From Amycolatopsis acididurans (GTDB lineage: Bacteria > Actinomycetota > Actinomycetes > Mycobacteriales > Pseudonocardiaceae), in NCBI RefSeq assembly GCF_012328925.1, contig NZ_JAAXLS010000041.1, positions 1 through 58,160 on the forward strand: a stretch of 58,160 nt of DNA, read 5' to 3'. A program made the position numbers and the translations under genes. Of this stretch, positions 42,461 through 51,155 are shown one piece after another. Every line of letters starts with the position of its first letter. Within the stretch, counting starts at the first letter, position 1. Below the pieces are notes generated by a model. That model was given only the letters and a program-made list of their open reading frames with translations. It was not told the DNA's origin and ran no database searches.

Positions 42461-43948
42461 ATGGCCGATCGGGACATCACGCGTCGTAGCCTGTTCGGGA
42501 CGGGCGCGGCGCTGGGTGCCGGCGCACTGCTGGCGGAGGCCGCGCCCTCCGCGGCCGCGAGCGGCGCGGCGCCGTCCACCGCGGATGTGGTGGTGGTCGG
42601 CGCGGGATTCGCCGGGCTGACGGCTGCTCGGGAGCTCACCCGGGCAGGCGCGTCGGTGGTGGTCCTGGAGGCCAGGGACCGGGTCGGGGGTCGCGCGTAC
42701 AACCACGAACTGGGTGGCGGCGTCATCTCCGAGGCGGGGGCGACATTCGTCGGTCCCACCCAGGACCACGTGCTGAACCTGGCGGCCGAGACCGGCGTGG
42801 CCACGTTCCCGACCTACGACACGGGCAACGACGTCTACGTCTCGGGCAGCGGCAGGCAGACCTACAGCGACACCGGTCCCACCGGCTCGGCGCCGCCGGA
42901 CCCGTTGCTGCTGCCCGACCTCACCACCGTCATCACCCGGCTGGACCAGATGTCCACCGAAGTCCCGGTGGACGCGCCGTGGACCGCCCCCAAGGCCGAG
43001 GAGTACGACCGGCAGTCACTGGGCAGCTGGCTCGCGGCCAACACGGTCAACCCGGACTTCGCCGCGCTCGCCGCGGCGGCGACGCGGCCGATCTTCGGCG
43101 CGGAGCCGCGGGAGCTGTCCCTGCTGTACGTGCTCTACTACATCGCCGCCTCGGGCAACGAAACCACGCCGGGCACCTTCGAACGCAACTTCGACACCCG
43201 CGACGGGGCGCAGATGTGGCGCTTCGCCGGCGGGTCGCAGCTGATCTGTCAGCGCATCGCCGACTCGCTCGGCGACCGGCTGGTGCTGAATGCCCCGGTA
43301 CGCCGGATCAGCCAGTCCGGCACCGGGGTCGTCGTGACCGCCGACGGCGTCACGGTGTCCGCCAAGCAGGTGGTCGTCGCGATTCCGCCCGCGCTGGCCG
43401 GGCGGATCGACTACCAGCCGTTGCTGCCCTTCCAGCGGGACCAGCTGACCCAGCGGTTCGGCCAGGGCACGCTGAGCAAGGTCGCGGCCGTCTATCCCGA
43501 ACCCTTCTGGCGCACCGCCGGGCTCACCGGCCAGGCGATCAGCACGGACGGCCCGATCAGTGCCACGTTCGACGACTCCCCGCCCGAGGGCGGCCCCGGT
43601 GTCGTCTTCGGTTTCGTCGGTGGAGACCGCGCACGCGGCTTCGCGCAGCTCTCGGCCGCCGACCGGCAAGCGGCGGTGCTGGACCAGCTTTCGGGCTTCT
43701 TCGGTCCGGCGGCCTTGTCGCCGACCGGCTACCTGGAGACCCAGTGGGCGGCCGAGCAGTGGACCCGGGGGTGCCCGGTCGCGCTCGCACCCCCCGGTCT
43801 GCTGGTCTCCTACGGCGAGTGGATCCGCAGGCCGATCGGACGCATCCACTGGGCCGGCACCGAAACCTCCACCTACTGGGCCGGGTACATGGACGGCGCG
43901 GTGCGATCCGGCGAACGGGCCGCGCGGGAGGTGCTCGACGCGCTGTGA
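42461..43948 (+). CDS. Tat-exported flavin monoamine oxidase family protein
   Basis: A 495-residue FAD amine oxidase with a twin-arginine signal (TRRSLFGTGAALGAGALL) at the N-terminus. The dinucleotide motif VVVVGAGFAGLTAARELTRA, then VLEARDRVGGRAYN and the C-terminal FAD contact IHWAGTETSTYWAGYMDGAV are complete. It oxidises amines to imines/aldehydes with H2O2 as by-product, on the outer side of the membrane after folding inside. ATG 42461 has GGAAGGAG upstream. It is convergent with the TetR gene, separated by 10 bases. Confidence 0.9.
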   Translation: MADRDITRRSLFGTGAALGAGALLAEAAPSAAASGAAPSTADVVVVGAGFAGLTAARELTRAGASVVVLEARDRVGGRAYNHELGGGVISEAGATFVGPTQDHVLNLAAETGVATFPTYDTGNDVYVSGSGRQTYSDTGPTGSAPPDPLLLPDLTTVITRLDQMSTEVPVDAPWTAPKAEEYDRQSLGSWLAANTVNPDFAALAAAATRPIFGAEPRELSLLYVLYYIAASGNETTPGTFERNFDTRDGAQMWRFAGGSQLICQRIADSLGDRLVLNAPVRRISQSGTGVVVTADGVTVSAKQVVVAIPPALAGRIDYQPLLPFQRDQLTQRFGQGTLSKVAAVYPEPFWRTAGLTGQAISTDGPISATFDDSPPEGGPGVVFGFVGGDRARGFAQLSAADRQAAVLDQLSGFFGPAALSPTGYLETQWAAEQWTRGCPVALAPPGLLVSYGEWIRRPIGRIHWAGTETSTYWAGYMDGAVRSGERAAREVLDAL

Positions 43949-43958
43949 CGGGCCCTGG

Positions 43959-44615
43959 TCACCGGCCGCGGGTGTGGCGCTCCAGATAGCCGGTGACCAG
44001 GTCGATGCCCTCGGCGATGATCCGCTCATCGCCGTGCAGGTCGTGTTCGAAGGCGAGCTGGAACACCCGGTCACCGACCTCCACCGCCAGCTCGGCGATC
44101 ACGGGGTCGGTGCCGTCGCGCAGCATGCCCTGCTGCTGGGCGAACGCGAACAGGAACGCCGCGATCTCGCGGTTGTGCGCACGGCAGAACTCCTGAACGG
44201 CCGCATTCGTGCGCCCGCGCCACCAGATCACGACGAACGCGGGCCGGTGGTGGTAGACGCCCACGAACGCGCGCATGGTCGCCTCGACCACGTTGCGCAT
44301 CGTCGGTCGCTCCAGCGCGGCGACCGCCCGCGCGACGGCCTCGTCCATTTCGGCGGTGTCCCGCCGCACCAGCTCCAGGATGATCTCGTCGCGATCGGCG
44401 AAGTACTGGTACAGCGAACCGATGGGCACCCCGGCCCGCGCGGCCACGGCTCGCGTGCCCAGTGCCTCGATCCCGGCTTCCACGACCAGGTCCGCGGCGG
44501 CGTCGAGGATCCGTGCCACCCGCTCCCTGCTCCGCCGTTGCACCGGCACCCGTCGAGCCGCCCGGTCGGTATTCCCGGCGGCACCCCTTGCCTCTGCCAC
44601 ACCTCCAGTGTACAA
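43959..44615 (-). CDS. TetR-family regulator
   Basis: A 218-residue regulator. The N-terminal helix-turn-helix is AADLVVEAGIEALGTRAVAA with AGVPIGSLYQYFADRDEIIL, and the C-terminal helical region contains FVVIWWRGRTNAAVQEFCRA. The start is unsure: GTG 44615 lies on the edge of the palindromic operator with no ribosome site (leaderless), while GTG 44600 has GGAGGT but with no spacing. It is divergent from the FMO-like gene with a 35-bp palindrome between them, and should repress that gene and itself. Confidence 0.85.
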   Translation of the reverse strand: MYTGGVAEARGAAGNTDRAARRVPVQRRSRERVARILDAAADLVVEAGIEALGTRAVAARAGVPIGSLYQYFADRDEIILELVRRDTAEMDEAVARAVAALERPTMRNVVEATMRAFVGVYHHRPAFVVIWWRGRTNAAVQEFCRAHNREIAAFLFAFAQQQGMLRDGTDPVIAELAVEVGDRVFQLAFEHDLHGDERIIAEGIDLVTGYLERHTRGR

Positions 44616-44649
44616 ACAGACAAGAACCTGACTCAGGTTCGTGTTTGTT
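44615..44649. promoter_or_regulatory. 35-bp palindromic operator between TetR and FMO-like genes
   Basis: Centred on 44632, the arms match at 15 of 17 positions. The core is AACCTGA-C-TCAGGTT (44625-44639), with flanks continuing to 44615 and 44649. The dyad size and place are those of TetR-family operators. It overlaps the proposed GTG 44615 of the TetR gene and lies just 8 bases before the first possible start (44658) of the FMO-like gene. Confidence 0.75.
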
Positions 44650-44675
44650 CACGACGGATGACCGTGCGAGGACAC

Positions 44676-45821
44676 ATGAGCGGAGGGTCTCGAGCGCGAG
44701 TGGCCGTGGTCGGCGCGGGCCCGGCCGGTCTCGCGGTCGCCGCGACGCTGGCCAGGCGCGGGGTCAGCGCCGCGGTGCTCGAGCGGGGCGCGTCCGTGGC
44801 GACGAGCTGGCGTGGTCATTACGACCGGCTGCACCTGCACACCGTCCGCTGGCTGTCCCATCTGCCCGGTTACCGCATCCCGCGCACGGCGGGCAGGTGG
44901 GTCTCTCGGGACGAGGTGATCGCGTACCTCGAACGCTATGCCGTGCACCACGATCTCGAGATCCGCACCGGCGTCACGGTGCGGCGCGTGGAGCGGTCCG
45001 GCGACGGCTGGTCGCTGCGGTGCGACGACGGCGGGCGGCACGACCTGCGTGCGCGTGCCGTCGTCGTGGCCACCGGGTACAACCACAGCCCGTTGCTGCC
45101 CGAATGGCCCGGCCGGCGGACGTATCGCGGGACGCTCTGCCACGCCGCGGACTACCGCAACGGCACGCCGTTCCGCGGCCAGGACGTGCTGGTGGTCGGC
45201 GCCGGCAACACCGGGGCCGAGATCGCGGTGGACCTGGTGGAGCACGGCGCCGCCCGGGTACGGCTGGCGTTTCGCACCCCGCCGCACATCCTGCGGCGCT
45301 CCCAGTTCGGCATTCCGACCCAGCTCGTCGCGGTGCTGTTGCGGCACGCTCCCGTCGCCCTCGCCGACCGGCTGGCCGAGCCGGTACGGAAACGGTCCGT
45401 GCCCAGGCTGGACCACAAAGGACTGCCCGACCCGGGACCCGGCGTGTACCGCGGGTCCGCGCGCGGGGAGATTCCGATACTGGACACGGGAGTGGTCGAC
45501 GCAGTGCTGGACGGGCGCGTGGAACCCGTCCCGGCCGTCACCGGATTCGACGGGGACCGGGTTCGCCTGGCCGACGGCACCGCGATCCGGCCCGACGCGG
45601 TCATCGCCGCGACCGGCTACCGCCGCGGGCTGGAACCGCTCGTCGGTCACCTCGGTGTACTCGGCCCCACCGGCCTGCCCCTGGTACACGGGCCGCGCAC
45701 CCATCGCACGGCACCCGGCCTGCATTTCATCGGCTACACCAATCCGCCCAGCGGGATGTTCCGTGAGATCACCCTCGACGCCCGTCAGATCGCCGCGGCG
45801 CTGAGCCGCACCGACAGCTAG
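44676..45821 (+). CDS. FAD-dependent monooxygenase (FMO/YUCCA-like)
   Basis: A 381-residue flavoprotein with FAD motif VAVVGAGPAGLAVAATLARR, the FMO fingerprint as YRGTLCHAADYR (F/Y-x-G-x3-H-x3-Y) and an NADPH motif VLVVGAGNTGAEIAVDLVEH. A conserved VVATGYN follows about residue 125. It probably hydroxylates or N/S-oxidises a small substrate using NADPH and O2 in the cytosol. ATG 44676 has GAGGACAC upstream; ATG 44658 is possible. It is the first gene after the operator and is followed by the acylase gene at 8 bases, so the two form an operon. Confidence 0.88.
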   Translation: MSGGSRARVAVVGAGPAGLAVAATLARRGVSAAVLERGASVATSWRGHYDRLHLHTVRWLSHLPGYRIPRTAGRWVSRDEVIAYLERYAVHHDLEIRTGVTVRRVERSGDGWSLRCDDGGRHDLRARAVVVATGYNHSPLLPEWPGRRTYRGTLCHAADYRNGTPFRGQDVLVVGAGNTGAEIAVDLVEHGAARVRLAFRTPPHILRRSQFGIPTQLVAVLLRHAPVALADRLAEPVRKRSVPRLDHKGLPDPGPGVYRGSARGEIPILDTGVVDAVLDGRVEPVPAVTGFDGDRVRLADGTAIRPDAVIAATGYRRGLEPLVGHLGVLGPTGLPLVHGPRTHRTAPGLHFIGYTNPPSGMFREITLDARQIAAALSRTDS

Positions 45822-45829
45822 GACACCCC

Positions 45830-48628
45830 ATGAGCCGCGCGTGCAGCACCTTCCGGCGTCCGTCGTGGATCTTGTTGTCAGCCGCCGCGGTTCTGGTGGC
45901 CTCCGCCGTCCCGGCCGCGGCCGATTCGTCACCGCCCACCTACCGGGCCCATGACTACGGCGACGGCCGGGTCATGAGCATCGACCCACCCGGCGAGAAC
46001 GGGCTCGTCGACGCCGCTCAGCTCGCCCAGTTCGAACTGAACGGCACGCGCCCACCCCACAGTGACGACCAGCTCGGGCCGTACGCCGGCCTGCTGTACG
46101 GCGCACCCTCGCTCACGGACGCGACGCTGGGCGACTACTACGGCGACGAGTCGTTCGGCATCGCGCCCGGCAACGTCACCCGCACCGAGCATCCCGCCGC
46201 CGGCCAGCCGGTGGTGATCTACCGCGACGCTCGCGACATCCCGCACGTCTACGGCGACAACGACGCGGCGCTGGCGTTCGGCGCGGGCTACGCGCAGGCC
46301 GAGGACCGGCTGTTCCTGATGGACGTGTTGCGGCACTACGGTGCGGGCAGCCTCTCGCAGTTCCTCGGACCGTCCTGTGCCGACGAGCGCATGGACCACG
46401 ACCAGCTCCTGCTGGCGCCGTACACGGCGGCACAGGCCCAGGCCCAGGTGGACGCGCTGCCCGCGGAGTTCGGCACCCAGGGCACCCTCGCCCGCCGGAT
46501 GATTTATTCCTTTGTGGACGGTGTCAACGCCTACATCGGACGGACCACGACCGACCCGGGCGCCCTTCCGGCGGACTACGCCGCGGCGCTGCAACCACCG
46601 CAACGCTGGTCGGTCGCGGACGTGGTCTACGTGGCCTCCCTCATCGGCGGCATCTTCGGAGACGGTGGCGGGTCCGAAGTGCACAACGCCGCATTGCTGC
46701 AGTACCTGCAACGGCAGCTGGGTGACGCCCCGGGACGGCAGGCGTTCACCGACTTCAAGCAGCAGAACGACGGCGACGCACCGACCACTGTGGACGATAC
46801 GTTCCCCTACGAGATTCCCGGCCACGTCGACCCTGCGTTGACCGCACTGCCCGACGACGCCGGAAAGCCGCTGACCGGCGGTCCGGCCGGCACCACCGCA
46901 GGCTGCGACCTCACCGCCCCGAACCCGGCCGCCACGGAGATCGTCGCGAACCTGCTCGCCATGCCGAAGCACATGAGCAACGCGCTGGTGGTCTCCGCCC
47001 AGCACTCCGCGGACGGGCACCCCATCGCCGTGTTCGGCCCGCAGGTGTCCTATTTCGCGCCCGGTATCCTGATGCAGGAGGACCTGCACTCACCGGATTA
47101 CGACGCCGAAGGCGCGTCGTTCCCCGGAACCGGCCTGGTCGAACTCGGCCGCGGCAGGGACTTCGCCTGGTCGGCCACCTCCGCCGGATCGGATCTGACC
47201 GATCAGCGGCTGGAACGCGTCTGCGATCCCACCGGGGCGTCGCCCGCCCCGACCGGGAAGTACTACGAATTCGACGGCCGATGCCTGCCCATGACCCACG
47301 AGACGTTCACCGAGACCGCGGTGCCCAAGCCCGGCGGCGTCGGCGCGCCGACCGTCATCACGCACGACGTCTACCTCACCCGGCACGGCATCGTGCAGGG
47401 CTGGACCAGCGCGGCCGGTGGCGCACCGGTCGCGGTGGTCGACCAGCGCTCCACCTACGGGCACGAGGTCGACTCCGTCGTCGGGTTCCTGCACTGGGGT
47501 CAACCGGCCCTCACCCACGACGCGGCGTCCTGGATGGCCGGTGCCCAGCAGATCGGGTACACGTTCAACTGGTTCTACGCGGACAGCCGCGACATCGCCT
47601 ACTACAACTCCGGGCTCGACCCGGTCCGGCAGCCCGGTGCCGACCCGAATCTGCCGACCTGGGGCACCGGCGGCGCGGAATGGCAGGGGTTCCTGCCCGC
47701 CGCCCAGCACCCGCACGCCATCGACCCGCCGTCGGGCGTCCTCACCAGCTGGAACAACAAACCGGCGCCCGGGTTCTCGGCCTCGGACAGCCAGTACGGC
47801 TACGGTCCCGTCTACCGGGTGCAGATGCTCGACACGCAGATCGCGGACGAACTGAATGCTCACCATGGTCAGCTCACCCGCGCGAACCTGGTGCAGGCCA
47901 TGGAGACCGCCGCCACCCAGGATCTCGACGGGTTGACCACGCTGCCGGAGCTGCTGTCCTACCTCGACGGTCGCTCCGAGCCGGCCGGCGTGCGGCAGAT
48001 GATCGGCGTGCTCGAGCGCTGGAACGCCACGGGTGATCACCGCCGCAAGACGGCGCCGGGCGAAGCCCAGTACGCCGACCACGCCGCCGTGGCCATCATG
48101 GACGTGCTGCAGACGAAGCTGATTCGAGCGCTGTTCGATTCGGTCCTCGCCGCGGGCGGCGTCACCGGCGTCGGCTCGACCGGCGGGGCGTCCGCGGCGG
48201 GGTACTCGGCGTTGCCGATGCAGTGGGTGAACACGCCCAACAGCGGCGGCGCGCACCTGGGCAGCGCTTACGACGGCGGTTACGAAAGCTATGTCGTCAA
48301 GGTGCTGCGGCAGCTGCGCGGAGCCCCGGTGGCTTCGCCGTTCGGCCCTGCCGTGATGTCGAGAATCTGCGGCTCCGGCCCGGCGAGTTGCCCCGGGGTG
48401 ATCGACCAGGCGCTGGCCGACACCTACCGCACCCTCGTCTCGGCGAACGGCGACTCCACCGACGTGGCCGGCTGGACGAGCACGCCGGACACCGTGGCGG
48501 CCAAGCAGACGATGCCGCAGTACGACGCCATCGCCTTCCGGCCGGTCGGCATCGTCGGCCAGCCGGACGTCGACTGGCAGAACAGGCCGACGTTCCAGCA
48601 GGTCGTCGAGTTCTACCGGCACAGCTAA
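45830..48628 (+). CDS. Secreted penicillin-acylase-family Ntn hydrolase
   Basis: A 932-residue protein with a signal peptide (RRPSWILLSAAAVLVASAVP), then the alpha part with YRDARDIPHVYGDNDAALAF and YAQAEDRLFLMDVLR. The self-cleavage site is at KHMSNALVVSA, with Ser383 as the N-terminal nucleophile of the beta part; SNA is conserved, although Met instead of Gly precedes it. A downstream block FAWSATSAGSDLTDQ is typical. It is long for the family. Such enzymes cleave amides of acyl groups: penicillins, N-acyl-homoserine lactones or other N-acyl compounds. The exact substrate is unknown. ATG 45830 with AGGAC upstream, 8 bases after the FMO-like stop. Confidence 0.9.
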   Translation: MSRACSTFRRPSWILLSAAAVLVASAVPAAADSSPPTYRAHDYGDGRVMSIDPPGENGLVDAAQLAQFELNGTRPPHSDDQLGPYAGLLYGAPSLTDATLGDYYGDESFGIAPGNVTRTEHPAAGQPVVIYRDARDIPHVYGDNDAALAFGAGYAQAEDRLFLMDVLRHYGAGSLSQFLGPSCADERMDHDQLLLAPYTAAQAQAQVDALPAEFGTQGTLARRMIYSFVDGVNAYIGRTTTDPGALPADYAAALQPPQRWSVADVVYVASLIGGIFGDGGGSEVHNAALLQYLQRQLGDAPGRQAFTDFKQQNDGDAPTTVDDTFPYEIPGHVDPALTALPDDAGKPLTGGPAGTTAGCDLTAPNPAATEIVANLLAMPKHMSNALVVSAQHSADGHPIAVFGPQVSYFAPGILMQEDLHSPDYDAEGASFPGTGLVELGRGRDFAWSATSAGSDLTDQRLERVCDPTGASPAPTGKYYEFDGRCLPMTHETFTETAVPKPGGVGAPTVITHDVYLTRHGIVQGWTSAAGGAPVAVVDQRSTYGHEVDSVVGFLHWGQPALTHDAASWMAGAQQIGYTFNWFYADSRDIAYYNSGLDPVRQPGADPNLPTWGTGGAEWQGFLPAAQHPHAIDPPSGVLTSWNNKPAPGFSASDSQYGYGPVYRVQMLDTQIADELNAHHGQLTRANLVQAMETAATQDLDGLTTLPELLSYLDGRSEPAGVRQMIGVLERWNATGDHRRKTAPGEAQYADHAAVAIMDVLQTKLIRALFDSVLAAGGVTGVGSTGGASAAGYSALPMQWVNTPNSGGAHLGSAYDGGYESYVVKVLRQLRGAPVASPFGPAVMSRICGSGPASCPGVIDQALADTYRTLVSANGDSTDVAGWTSTPDTVAAKQTMPQYDAIAFRPVGIVGQPDVDWQNRPTFQQVVEFYRHS

Positions 48629-49152
48629 TCGGCGTATCCCGCCGACCCTCCAACGACCGGCCCTGACAGCCCACCGACACCCTGCGGACCAGATCAGCCG
48701 GAACCACCGGCACAACGATCTTCGGCACCTTCATGTCCGCCATCCGATGAGTGATCAAGCCGGAGATTTCCCAGCTCAGAAAGTGTTGTGAAGGCCGTAT
48801 CATCGCGCGGTCACTCCCTGTAACAATCGAATCGAGGAGTTGATCGCTGGCTATCAGTCCGACGCGACGGTGTACTGGGTGACCGGTTCGGCGTCGAACA
48901 GCGAACGGTCAGCAGCATTCGCCAGCGGCACGGCGCGGTCACGCATCGCCGACCGACCTTCGCGGACACAGTTCGCCGGAAGCTGCGCATCGGTGCCGCC
49001 CGCTGTCGGCTGCTCTTAGCGATCATCCGGGCCGACTCGTAACAGCGATCAGCCCCGGCGGAGACGGCAGCCCGGGCGGGTGTGAAGTCAGATGATCGAC
49101 ACCTCCGAGCCAGCGCGAGTCAGCGGGATGAGCCACTCCGCGAGGCCCCGAC
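48629..49152. other. Intergenic stretch of about 520 bases
   Basis: No gene with a supported start, and no strong hairpin. Short open frames on both strands have unlikely composition. It separates the acylase gene from the convergent end of the MerR gene. Confidence 0.4.
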
Positions 49153-49887
49153 CTATCGAGCGTCCAGCTGCTCTCGGATCAGGGTGTCGAGCCGCTGCCA
49201 TGTCGGCGACGCGGCGTTGACCGCCGCTTGGATCATCGCCGGGATTTCCGAGCCTGTGGCATATCCGGGCAGATCATCGGCTCCGTAGCGTGCTCGGGTG
49301 GCGTCGACGATCCGGCGCGCGAGGTCGTCGACGCGCGAGTCATGGGGATCGAGGTCATGGGCGTGGTCGTAGTCGAGAACTATCTGGCGCAGCCTCGGGT
49401 CGGTCAGGATGTCGGCCTGGTCGCGCAACAGCACGTTCGCGGTGTTGGGATGAGTCGCGAACACCAGGATCCACAAGTCGTTTTGAAGGGCCACCCATCG
49501 CTCGCTGAACCCGAGTCCGCGCAACCGTTCGAGGTAGCTTGCGACTTCGGCTGGTACCGCAAGGAGACGCCCGTCGGCGAGCCGTCGGAGCCGCTCCTGC
49601 GTCGCCTTCAGGTCACGGATGCGCACGGAGAGGTCGGTGTCGATCTGGTGCAGCGCTTGGCGGATCTCCTCGTCGGTGGCCGACCCGAGGTCACGGATGC
49701 GCGCCAGGGGAACACCGGCCTCAGCCAAGGTCCGAATCTTGATCAGCTCGATGGCGTGGCTGGCTTCGTACCGTCGGTAACCGGAGGCATCGCGGTTCGG
49801 CTCGGCGAGCAGTCCCTTGTCGTGATAGACCCGGATCGTCTTGGTCGACACACCGACATACCTGGCCAGCTGGCCGATAGTGATCAC
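49153..49887 (-). CDS. MerR-family regulator with long C-terminal domain
   Basis: A 244-residue regulator. The N-terminal MerR helix-turn-helix and wing read TIGQLARYVGVSTKTIRVYH and GYRRYEASHAIELIKI; a coiled region (about 95-110) and a 130-residue helical C-terminal part follow. The C-terminal part has no metal-binding Cys cluster, so a small organic ligand is more likely than a metal. GTG 49887 starts only a few bases from a divergent gene. A dyad CCTTGCCCTAAGG at 49908-49920 is the likely operator. Confidence 0.85.
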   Translation of the reverse strand: MITIGQLARYVGVSTKTIRVYHDKGLLAEPNRDASGYRRYEASHAIELIKIRTLAEAGVPLARIRDLGSATDEEIRQALHQIDTDLSVRIRDLKATQERLRRLADGRLLAVPAEVASYLERLRGLGFSERWVALQNDLWILVFATHPNTANVLLRDQADILTDPRLRQIVLDYDHAHDLDPHDSRVDDLARRIVDATRARYGADDLPGYATGSEIPAMIQAAVNAASPTWQRLDTLIREQLDAR

Positions 49888-49903
49888 ATGACCATGATCT
49901 CAC

Positions 49904-49935
49904 TTGACCTTGCCCTAAGGGAAACGTTGCACCAT
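49904..49935 (+). promoter_or_regulatory. MerR-type promoter with central dyad
   Basis: TTGACC (49904-49909) could be a -35 and CACCAT (49930-49935) a weak -10, 20 bases apart, which is the long spacing typical of MerR-activated promoters. The dyad CCTT-gccct-AAGG (49908-49920) is inside that spacer. The predicted start of transcription is about 49942, the ATG of the next gene. Confidence 0.5.
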
Positions 49936-49941
49936 GTCGTC

Positions 49942-50229
49942 ATGGTGAGTGCGAACTACGACCGAGAGACCCTGCGCGCCCTGGCCGATGAAGGCAACGA
50001 GATCGCCCTGGACCGGCTGGCCGACCTCGCCGACGCCCGTGCGGATCTTGAGGAACTGAGCGAGTTGCTGGACGAGGGAAGCATGCATGCCGGGCACCTG
50101 CTCACCCGGCGCGCGGTCGCGAAGGGTGACCTGCGTGAGCTGCAACGGATATCTGACGCCGGGTGCGATGAGGCCGACGAGGAGCTGGAACGGCTGCTCA
50201 CGGCACCGCTCCGCGAGCAGCGAGACTAA
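49942..50229 (+). CDS. Small helical protein divergent from merR (95 aa)
   Basis: A 95-residue highly charged, helical protein with repeat-like segments (ALADEGNEIALDRLADLADA, HLLTRRAVAKGDLRELQRIS). I know it only as a kind of conserved actinobacterial hypothetical. The start ATG 49942 has no ribosome site, but the proposed MerR promoter would start its message at or near this ATG, so it is probably leaderless. An ATG at 49891 is in frame but would be inside the promoter. No signal peptide or membrane segment. Confidence 0.6.
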   Translation: MVSANYDRETLRALADEGNEIALDRLADLADARADLEELSELLDEGSMHAGHLLTRRAVAKGDLRELQRISDAGCDEADEELERLLTAPLREQRD

Positions 50230-50461
50230 GAACCCGCCGGCAGAATCGGGCTTGAGGACCGTCCTTGCCCGGCGGCTCATCGCCCTCACGCCGGATGATC
50301 GTGCTGAGCACGCTAATGGTCTGCTCATCAGCGAGGGCGGAAAGAGCCTGCTGAATCCCGGGACGGCGCTGGACAACATCGCGCACGCGATGGAGCAGGT
50401 GGACCTGGTGTCCGCGCGGGAGCCGGTGCGTGGAGACTCTCGACATCCAGCGCATGCCTGA
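50230..50461 (+). pseudogene. Possible gene remnant after the small MerR-linked gene
   Basis: An open frame with coding-like text (RLIALTPDDRAEHANGLLIS, TALDNIAHAMEQVDLVSA) runs to a stop at 50459-50461 with no ATG or GTG and no ribosome site; TTG near 50251 is the only candidate start. It may be the end of a decayed gene or a small gene with an unusual start. I do not recognise it. Confidence 0.3.
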
Positions 50462-50890
50462 AGAAGCGGGAATAGGTTCACCGAACCTGGAAATCGTCAA
50501 CGAATTTCGCTGTTATGCAGACAAAATGCCGCAGCGGGTGATCTTTTCCGCTGCGAAAGCATCGGTGACTCGCGCGGCGGCGTCGAGAATGCTTGCGTGT
50601 CACTGCTGCCAACGATCTCCACCCACCCGGGTGAGCGCCTCTCTTGACCCGCCACTCACCCACTGTCACCCTCAACACGTCCGACCAGAAAACAGCGGGG
50701 CCGCGGCTCGCGAATTGTTGAGCGACTGTTCGGTCCCTGTCGATTTCTGCCGCCAAGGTCGGCAACATGGCGGCACGAAAAACGAAGTGCCAAAAAGATG
50801 GTGTGAGAATCACGCGATGAAATCTGACCTCGTGGATTCCCACTTAGGCAACGATATAGGCATCGAACATCGGGAGACGAGGCGAACGTC
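50462..50890 (+). other. Upstream region of the lanthipeptide cluster
   Basis: No gene supported. It must hold the promoter for the precursor gene: TATAGG (about 50855-50860) is a possible -10. The ribosome site GGGAGACGAGG ends just before the ATG at 50891. The region is less GC-rich than most of the window. Confidence 0.45.
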
Positions 50891-51121
50891 ATGGGTATCG
50901 ACAAGGCCATCCGTGCATGGGAGGACCCGGAGTACCGAAGCAGCTTGAGCGCCGACGACCTGGCCGCCCTGCCGCAGCACCCGGCCGGAGCAATTGAACT
51001 GACCGACGCGGAACTGGGCGAAGTCCTCGGCGGCATACAAAGCGGCGCCAGCGTCGGGTGCAACACCAAGACCTGCGTCCACACTCGCGGCAACTCGCTC
51101 AAGCCCTGCGACGCCTGCTGA
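50891..51121 (+). CDS. Class II lanthipeptide precursor (LanA)
   Basis: A 76-residue peptide. The leader (1-48) has the mersacidin-type pattern IRAWEDPEYRSSLSADDL, HPAGAIELTDAELGEVLGG, with a double-Gly cleavage site after Gly48. The 28-residue core starts IQSGASVGCNTKTC and ends LKPCDAC: four Cys (core positions 9, 14, 25, 28) and six Ser/Thr (3, 6, 11, 13, 17, 21), so up to four thioether rings are possible. The next gene is the LanM synthetase, 34 bases away. ATG 50891 follows GGGAGACGAGG. It would be modified in the cytosol, then cut and exported by the C39 ABC protein. Confidence 0.93.
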   Translation: MGIDKAIRAWEDPEYRSSLSADDLAALPQHPAGAIELTDAELGEVLGGIQSGASVGCNTKTCVHTRGNSLKPCDAC

Positions 51122-51155
51122 ACGCACGGTCGACGAGAACGCCGAGGATGACTAC

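Noticed and set aside
41266..42804. Minus-strand open frame of about 510 codons opposite the double TetR gene
   Set aside because: It covers parts of two real plus-strand genes and has no recognisable motif or ribosome site.
47090..48715. Minus-strand open frame of about 540 codons opposite the acylase gene
   Set aside because: Antisense shadow with Arg/Gly/Val-rich composition; the acylase reading is supported by conserved motifs along its full length.
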